Positions 56,330 through 64,000 of a DNA stretch of 64,000 nucleotides are shown here, in pieces. The DNA comes from Vitellaria paradoxa (taxonomy: Eukaryota; Streptophyta; Magnoliopsida; Ericales; Sapotaceae). Position 1 is the stretch's first letter; the number at the start of each line of letters is the position of its first letter. The position numbers and the translations under genes are program-made. The DNA lies in assembly GCA_019916065.1 (NCBI GenBank), contig CM034234.1, positions 4,810,342 through 4,874,341 of the forward strand, given 5' to 3'. The notes under the pieces are model-generated. The model was not told the origin of the DNA. It was given only the letters and a program-made list of their open reading frames with translations, and ran no database searches.

Positions 56330-59300
56330 CAGCTGAAAAACTATATATTTCTTCCTTCGGCCATCCCACCATGCACCAATCTGCTAAATATTTGGGAATG
56401 ACGTGGATTACTATCAATGGATCATATCAGTACCCGCATCTGATATGATGCATCAATAATAACGTGCTTTGGCCTGAAACAGTATTAGCAGTGCACTTTC
56501 TTGAGCAGACTATTACAATTGCAACTACGCACCATCACTTGCTCACTTTAAGCTATATAATTGAGAAATAGTTTTAGCACCTGCTTGCTTTTTCTCCATC
56601 AACACTGTACTGTTTCAATCAATATATATATATATATATATTATTTAATTAATCTTGAAAGGGCCATGGATCGATCCAGATCTCTCTAAATATCTGCATG
56701 GGCCCCTGACCTTAACATGCAAAGAGGATATGCATGCATCCTCTCGAAGGCATTTCTTTTGGATTGATGTAACTCATCCAGTGAAATCAGCTTTTGCGTT
56801 AATATCGGCCCTCCCTCCAATTATTGACCTGCAAGATTAATGGCAAAGAAAGTTGATGATGGACGACGAGCCCCACCAAATTAATTTGTTGTGTTGCTAA
56901 TGTGCGAGTGCAGGTGCTTGTTGACTAGTAAAGAAGATCACAAATTTGGCGCACTGATAAATCCTATAATAGTTGTTAGATCAACTATAAATTAATTGCC
57001 AAACAGTTAAAGACTTCATAACCAAAAAGTTTAATTTTTAAAGAATCAAAAATTTTTAGCCAAGTCTGAATTAAATTATTTATTTTATATTTTAAAAAAA
57101 ATTAACTAAAAAAATATATTTTAATATTTATTTAAAAATAAATAAACTTAAATAAATAAACTTGAGGGTTTCAATTATATGTTAGTTGCAGAAGATTTTA
57201 GTGCATGCTTCAAGGGATCGATCCATAATGGCAAGGTCACCAAATACATTTTTCTACTATAATTAAAGGCTGCCTAACATTGTGGGTGGACTAGTAATTG
57301 CTCGGGGGTACGTAAATATAATTTGATATACAAATAACTTAAATTTAAATTTATAAAGTAAATTTATATGAAAAACCGTAAAAATAAGTTATAAGAATAA
57401 AAATTATTGATCAAAAAAATTAAGATATCTATACAATTAATGTTTAATAAATGTATAAAAATTTATTATTTATTACAAATATTATCACATTTTTTAAAAT
57501 ATTAATTTAAGAACTTTTTATATAAAAAGTAATAAAAATACGAGAAAAATGAGAAAATATGTTTTCATATGAACTAATCGGAAAAACAACCAACGTAGAA
57601 AAAAAAATAATTCTAGTCATTGATAAATTTAACGATTGAAAATACCTCAAATTCAAAATTTTAAATTTCATTATTATATGAAAGGTGAGCCTATTTGCAC
57701 TCTACAAATGGATTCTTATTCTCTACTTTACTTTTTTTTATTAAATAAAAGTATACAATTACTTTCATTCTTGTAAAAGAGTATTTGCGGCATTTTTTAA
57801 ATTATATAACGATTTTTATTAGAAAAATGAAGGTAGTTGTATAATTTTATTTACTGAAAAAGTAAAGTGGAGTGAAAAAAATTTATTTGTGAAGTGTAGA
57901 TAGACTCACCTATATATAAATGATAACAAAAGTGTAAAAGTGTATGCATCTAAAATTTAAGTTTTAAACACATTTAAATTAAAATTTTAATTAAAATATT
58001 TATTTTTAATAATTTTTTTAAAAATTAAAGTTTAAATATAATTTTTTTGAAATAACAAAATTTAGTTGACTTTTTCTAATAGGTATCCATACATAATTTA
58101 ATAAATATCTAAAATTTTATTATTTATAACAAATATTATTACATTTTTAAAAATATAAATTTAAAAACTTTTATATGTAAAAAGTATTCAAAAAAATATG
58201 GAAAAGAGAGAGATTATGTTTTCATATGAGGTGACAGAGAAAAACAACTAAAGTGGAGAGAGAAAGAAATAATCTTAACTATTAAATAAATTTAACGGTT
58301 AAAAATATACAAATGTCAAATTATGAATTTCCTTGTTATATAGATATATAATAATTACTCGTGCCTAAAAATACATAAATATAATTTAGTGTGCAAATAG
58401 TTAAAATTCAAATTTATAAAATAAACTTATATAAAAATTTATAAAAATAATTTATAAAAAAAATTACAAACAAAAGAGATTAAAATTTTGCTTAGCAAAT
58501 GATGTGATCACCAAAAGTAACATAAAAACAACTTACCTGTACTCTTTACATTATTAACGAGATTTTGAGTACTGCAACTAATTGATGCATGTTTGAGTGG
58601 ATCGGTCGTGCATCCACTTGCGCCAACGGGGTTTCAGGTCAAAAAAAAAAAAAAAGAAAAAATACTGACCTACGTTGTAATCAAACTTCCTCCCAATCTT
58701 TCAGTAATGCGTATGTATACCTTTATGCATAAATGTGGAGTCCACCGCTGCCCATTTGCTTTGCTGGCTATTCAGCCATCGATTTAACAGGCTCCAACCT
58801 AGCACATGCAAATATCAAATCAACTTATTTAGAATATATTTAGGGTGATGGAAAGTGAAATAAAATAAAATAAATTATAAATTTATAATTAAATAAAAAT
58901 TAAATAATTTTAAAATTTTTTTAATATTTTCATCGCTTCTTATAATTTTTTTTGTCATTTGAAGCGGGCCTTGTATAAACGGTGGCGTGCTAAATCAAAC
59001 GTCAGCATGCTGAGATATACAAAAATCAAAACAATCAGTGTTTGATAAATAATAAATATAAATAAATATATTAGTTGTAACTTTTATCTTGATCTTGATA
59101 AGTGTCACTTTTGGCACCAAACAATCATATGTATTTGATATCATCTTTCCTCGAGCGTGTTTATTAGGGCGTTGGATTGGTAAAAATTTGGTCAAAAATA
59201 TAATTAAGTACGAAAATTTAATATAAATTGATACGTGATAAATTTAATTAGAAAAAAATATAAAAAATTGATAAAAATTAGTAAATTTTGGTTATTTTTA

Positions 59301-60138
59301 GCCAATCAAATACAATGTTTGAAATAATATAAAATGAGATAAATTGTGGATTCGCAATTCAATTCGTGCTGTGAAATAAAAAATGAATAACTTTTTAAAA
59401 TTTTTAGAAATTTTCAAAATTTTTTAACAAACCAAACGTAAACATATTTTATAATGTAAGAAAGGGTGACTGTGGATTCAGGTTAAGTTTGGAAAAAAAA
59501 GTTAACTTTTTTATAATTATCTATTAGTTAGTACTTAAAAATTTAATTTTTTGTATTTGGAAAAGAAAAACTAATTTTTAATAGTTAATTTTTTTATTTT
59601 TATTAATTTGATATTTTTACCCTTGAATATTTTAAAAAAAGTATAAAATGTAAGAGTAAATTTGGTCATTTTTAAAAAAAACTAAAAAACTAATAGTTAT
59701 AGTTAGAACTACCAACTAAGTTTGCCAAACATAGCCTCAAATATAATAAGAAAATGCGATAAAATATTAATTAAGTTTTTTTTTTTTTTTGGAATTAGAG
59801 AATAAAACATGATAGGATTGTCATTTTATTATCTTGTCCGATACACTTATTTAAAATATTACTTTATTAAAGAGAATAAAATAAAATGGTACCATACAAG
59901 TGATTATTTGTTTATTTTTTTGGAGTCATATTAGGTTTAAGATTTTATAAATTAAAATTGTGAAAAAAATTGCCTATTTTGTATAATTTAAAAAAAAAAT
60001 AAAATTCATAGTAAAAATAAATTAAAGAAAGATGATGCGTGCAATCGATCCTCTTTAATTTAGAATTAAAATTTTATTAAGTTGGGTTAAATTTCCTTCT
60101 TAATTCAGAATTATAAAATAAATTAAAAAAAAAAAGAG

Positions 60139-60520
60139 GAAATGATTAAGAAGTGCACGTTCCATGGGGTTGAGTGGCACACATGCAATAACATAATAAT
60201 CAAAAACTCAAGGGGCCAACTGGGTATAAAATTTTCACGTCAGCTACATGAAAACAGATTTTCCAAATACTGTCCCCCACAAATTATAATGAGATGACGA
60301 GGCTCTCTTCCCCCCCCCCCCCCAAAAATAATAATAAATAAATAAATAAATAAGTAAACGGATTAAATTAAAAATGATCTCGTTCGAGACCAGATCCGTC
60401 TGGTAGTTGGTAATTGTTCGCGGGTGAGCGATCGACCGATCTTCCAAATCTCATTACAGTTCTTCTTGTACGATGGCCAGACATTTTATTCATCTTCTCC
60501 GTGTAGAAAGCTAGCGCAGC
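60139..60520 (+). repeat. GAATGCGACCAAAG-type module, copy 5 of 6 (5' part eroded)
   Basis: CATGCAATAACATAATAATC, GGGGCCAACTGGGTATAAAAT, CATGAAAACAGATTTTCC and, after a poly-C tract, ACGATGGCCAGACATTTTATTCATC match the other copies. No coding exon follows. Confidence 0.65.
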
Positions 60521-60532
60521 CCCAAAAGAACT

Positions 60533-60718
60533 CAGGGTTGCAGTCGATCTAAAATGATGTCGTTTTGACGTTTTTCTTTTTAAAACGATGTTATTTTATT
60601 TAAATCTCTATATTCGAATATATCAATTCATATTCGAATATGAAAATTTAAAAGTGAAGCGACATCATATTAAGAAAAATAACGACGAAACGGTGTCGTT
60701 TTGATCGACTGCAGCTCC
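60533..60718. mobile_element. Small inverted-repeat element (MITE-like)
   Basis: TTGCAGTCGATCTAAAATGATGTCGTTTTGAC at the left is mirrored by GGTGTCGTTTTGATCGACTGCAG at the right, with AT-rich DNA between. It interrupts the AAAGTGCAGTCCAGAATGCT segment seen in copies at 46500 and 50360. Target duplication not resolved. Confidence 0.5.
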
Positions 60719-61239
60719 ACTCTCGCGTCCTAGAATGCTACTTTCGGCTTCCCTTTGTCTTTTCTTTTTATTAGCTGCGTTAATTATTCTAATGAGATTC
60801 TCCTTTATAAGCACACATTAGACGGCGCACGAATGTCACATGGCAGGCCAAATAGTTTTTTTTTTCAATTTCTTTTATACGTTATTTTATTTATTTAAAA
60901 GTTTTTTATTAAATTCTTTTTATAAAAATTAAATTTCCAAAAAAAATCTCTTAAAGTTCGAAAAGTTAAGAGTGTGATTGAAAGTTTTATCTTATCTTAA
61001 AACAATGATGGGTAAATTACACTTTAGTTTCCTCAACATATTAATAATTCAAAGGCTTCTTTCAACTATTTAAATCTTACATTTATTTTACTTAGATCAT
61101 AATGTTCAAAACACTTATCTCTATTTGTTAGTTTGTATTGTTAAATTCTAACATAATCAATAAGTTAACTAAAATTTTTACATAAAAAGACAAATATACC
61201 TCCAATCAAATACAAAAAAATAATCAATTCCAGTTCAAT

Positions 61240-62130
61240 CACTCTCACCCAAACCTCCACCGCCTAAGACCAGCTCCTCCGCCCCACCACCACCCCCTCT
61301 AGCATTCTAAGTCATCCACCTCCCTCTTGTACACATATCTAGCATTGTCACAGACAACATATCAGTCCTGAACCGCCTCTACATCATTGTCCACGGGTCT
61401 CTCCGCCCTCTCTGCTCTGTCCTAGTCAAGTTGGACCGCCGTCAAATAGCAGTTACCCAACAACAGCAATAGCAACAGTAGCAGACCTAACTTGTCGTCT
61501 TCTCTCTCCTCCACTGCATAGCCGCCCTTAAGTCTTCCCTCCACAATCAGTTCTCTACATCTTCTTATTCTCTCTGCGACGCCGCCACCCGTACCCTCCA
61601 AACCCATTTCAGAGCGTTCCTGATTCGCAGATCACAAACGCTTCGTCAGCCCAAAGATCTCGCTTCCAGCAAATTAACTCTCAACGCTTTCAAATCCTCA
61701 CACTCCGACAATGCCTATCTCGATTTCAAAGCGGTTTCTCGCAGAGCTATGGACTTACTTCTCAAACTCAACTCTATCCAAGTAATAATAATCCCAAATA
61801 AATACAAAATATATTCATATACATATTCCGTTGGAGATCTGATAAGGGTTTGTTTGTAGGGTGTTGATCCAATGATTAGGGATGGTTAAAGATCGATTAG
61901 CAGAGATTTAACTTGATTTCCAGAGTTTATTGATGGATTGTATGTGAAAAAGATCCAAAACCCCTTCGATCTCCGAGAACCTGCACTCATCAAATGACCC
62001 ACCAGCAGTAGACTCTAACGGTGAATGCCAGGATAGTTCATCGTCATTGTCTTCACTGGATAAGCAAAGACTCTCCTCTGTGGTGGTCTTGTTGCTTCCG
62101 GCAATAGAAGCTAGCCACCTGCGGTGGGGG
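61240..62130 (+). pseudogene. BAG-family / IQ-motif (BAG8-like) pseudogene
   Basis: The plus strand encodes, in broken frames, VHGSLRPLCSVLVKLDRR, then an IQ-like region (TLQTHFRAFLIRRSQTLRQ, about 61590-61655), AVSRRAMDLLLKLNSIQ and, after a GT-AG intron (about 61782-61859), GVDPMIRDG-stop-RSISRDLT-stop-FPEFIDGLYVKK. This order (IQ motif, then BAG helix ending in SIQGxDPMIRDGKRSISRDL) is typical of plant BAG5/7/8-type co-chaperones, most like BAG8. Stops occur after the Gln tract, at DG-stop and at LT-stop, and frames shift afterwards. Retention of the intron shows it arose by DNA duplication, not retrocopying. Confidence 0.75.
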
Positions 62131-62199
62131 TTCTTTTCTTTCTCTCTCTCTCTATATATGTATGTATACAATATAAGGAGAGTGTGTTTCAACTTAGAG

Positions 62200-63528
62200 C
62201 AAAAATCAATGGGAATTTTTTTTTTTTTTTTGGGTTTTAGGTTTGTTACAAATTTTGTACATGGATATACTTGTCTTAATGGTAATTTTTTGTGACTTGA
62301 TTGACTATTAAAGTTTAACGGGTCAAATTAACGGATAGAGTTAACTGTGATGAACATTTAGATTTAGAGGAGGTAATTGTCATGATCGAAAGATTGGGGA
62401 GATCTCTGAATTATGCTTAATATTTAGAGATGGTAAGTGTAATTTATCCTATAATGGTATATTCAGCTAAATTAAATAATAATAATACGTTTAAATAATT
62501 TATTTCAAAGCTAGCTAACAAAAATAATATTTTTAATTGGGAGCTGTTAAATGTATTTTACTTTTAATCTTTTATTATTCATCTCCTCTGATAATTAGTT
62601 TTATTTTTTAAGTATAGAATGTTCAAGACAAAGTCTATTTAACCCCTTTTTTCTTTTTTTCTTTTTTTTTTTTTTTTTGCATTTTCAAAAATTTTATGCA
62701 TGTCTAGTTAGTTATATGAGAACATATATACAAACTTTTACCAATTTTAACTTGTATTGGACTATCCATTTAACGTTTTTGTTGCAAATGAAATAATAAA
62801 TTGATAAATGATAATTACTAGCGGATTGTTAAATGCCGACTAGACAATTATTGGAATACATCACCAAAGTGGACAAATAAAATAGTTTTCTTTTTAGGAA
62901 AAAAAAGAGAAGATTTTCTCGATTGCTCTTCTTAGTTTTTATAGCAATGTTATGGCAAAAGAGAGAATAGGGGGATGACATGGGGCAAAAAGATCCAATA
63001 TATACGGAACCTGCAGGATAAGTGGGAATTTACAATTTAGCGGCAGTTGTTGAATTTAGAAAAGAAACCAAATCTCTACATTAATTAGTAAGGTAAAGGT
63101 ACCTAATTTATGAATGTTGTTATCTTTTCCTGTAGTGTATGGCAATTTAATATGGGGCTCGAGATCCCAAATTAAAAGGCAAAATCAAATAGATCAAACC
63201 ATATATATCAAATTTTTATCAAACTAAAAAAAATTAATTTTTATCAAATTTTCTCTAATTTTTTTTTTAACTTTGTCCATAGAATATAAAATTAATCTTT
63301 ACCTTTTTTTAATTTTTACTAATTTTCTTTAACTTTTATTATCTTTTTTTAATTTCTTTCAACTTTCACCGGTTCTTAAAATTTTTTAATTATTTCTATT
63401 TTTATAAATTTTTATCAAATATTCAACTATCGACTAAATATCACGTGTTAAAAAAAATATAATATTGCACTTTTTTTATGCGTCGAAACGCGCCTGTGAA
63501 AAAGGAAACCCAAAAAAAAAAAAAAAAA
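62200..63528. other. AT-rich intergenic sequence, no gene seen
   Basis: No gene recognised. AT-rich tracts at 63200-63420 resemble the sequence preceding the module in blocks A-C (AACTTTxTCCATxxAATATAAAATTAA). Confidence 0.4.
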
Positions 63529-63529
63529 G

Positions 63530-63725
63530 AGAGAGGAAATGAATGCGACCAAAGCCATGTCTAATGAAAATTGGATGCCATTTGTGGTGGTTGGATGGCA
63601 CACGCAAAACATAACAATCTAAAAATACAAGGGGCCAACTTTGTATAATTTTTACGAGTGAACCGTACGAAAACAGGAGATTTTCTAACTACTGTACCCC
63701 CAAATTAATATGATGAGGTTGTTGG
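63530..63725 (+). repeat. GAATGCGACCAAAG module, copy 6 of 6
   Basis: GAATGCGACCAAAGCCATG, AATTGGATGCCATTTGTGG, CAAAACATAACAATCTAAAA, GGGGCCAACTTTG, CAGGAGATTTTCTAACTAC and GTACCCCCAAATTAATATGA follow in order. Any associated gene would lie right of the window. Confidence 0.8.
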
Positions 63726-64000
63726 TTAAAAAAAAAAGGAAAAAAAAAAAAGAAAAAGGGCAAGTAGGCGGATTAAATTAAAATGAGGTCGATCGATCGA
63801 GATCTAGATCGGGGCTGGTAGGTCTGGAGGACTTGCACAAGCTATTACGAGAGTGTTCGAATGCCTAACTTTTCCCCTAAAAAAAAAAATAAAAAAAAAA
63901 TTGGTGTAAAAATGTTGTGATAAGATTTTGTTCAAAATAATTGAAAAACATTGATAAAAATTGTAGCTTTTTTATCTGCCAAACACCCGCTTTGTCTGTT

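Larger units (their letters stand above)
56330..61230. other. Intergenic sequence right of the last DUF247 gene, no gene seen
   Basis: Contains the DUF247 upstream region (56330-56640), a TA microsatellite near 56620, and an imperfect duplication: the stretch around 57290-57680 (GTACGTAAATATAATTTG..., ATGTTTTCATATGA) resembles 58060-58480. No coding region supported. Confidence 0.45.

Noticed and set aside
1..64000. S-RNase, SLF/F-box, SRK or SCR-type self-incompatibility genes
   Set aside because: Looked for because of the DUF247 context; no such domains or motifs were seen on either strand.

Overview
This is an AT-rich, gene-poor, repeat-dense stretch of a flowering-plant nuclear genome, probably a eudicot. 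The evidence is spliced GT-AG genes, plant-specific DUF247 proteins, tRNA-derived SINEs, a 5'-truncated LINE, a Ty3/gypsy-type LTR element at the left edge, a palindromic MULE and many small TTA/TAA-flanked MITEs. I cannot name the species.

The window is organised around two gene families. (1) DUF247 (PF03140) genes, all on the minus strand: three intact single-exon genes (11663-13153, 33288-34739, 54794-56329) and a broken one (1389-2291) with an in-frame stop and no C-terminal half. A fifth is implied at 29.4-30.1 kb, where the 5' flank of a DUF247 gene survives without its coding region. (2) Two small genes on the plus strand encoding secreted Cys-containing proteins that I do not recognise. 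Gene A (16880-18093) has five exons and 210 aa; gene B (52169-54053) has two exons and 67 aa. Both have a signal-peptide exon ending in phase 1, an FPS-x-MA motif near the likely cleavage site, and a C-x-CPPV motif preceded by DQ. DUF247 genes interleaved with small secreted-peptide genes resemble the self-incompatibility S and Z loci of grasses (DUF247 plus HPS10-type peptides). That is an analogy from gene content and layout, not a proven function.

Region by region: 0-1.4 kb, LTR retroelement edge; 1.4-2.3 kb, DUF247 pseudogene; 2.3-11.6 kb, repeats and MITEs; 11.7-13.2 kb, DUF247 gene; 13.2-16.9 kb, tandemly duplicated 5' flank; 16.9-18.1 kb, gene A; 18.4-24.5 kb, duplicated block with a LINE and two SINEs; 24.9-31.9 kb, MITEs, SINE, DUF247 promoter relic, 207-bp tandem duplication and 937-bp MULE palindrome; 33.3-34.7 kb, DUF247 gene; 36.2-37.3 kb, minisatellite; 38.6 kb, SINE; 40.5-50 kb, two further copies of the duplicated block; 51.5-54.1 kb, gene B with its 5' module and a four-copy intronic repeat; 54.8-56.3 kb, DUF247 gene; 61.2-62.1 kb, BAG-type pseudogene; 60.1 and 63.5 kb, two more copies of the 5' module.

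The locus seems to have grown by repeated duplication of a [DUF247(-) ... peptide gene(+)] unit, followed by loss of many coding parts. The flanking modules outnumber the surviving genes. Empty sites in the duplicated blocks show that several SINE and MITE insertions came after the duplications. All statements come from reading the sequence by eye; no alignments or searches were run.
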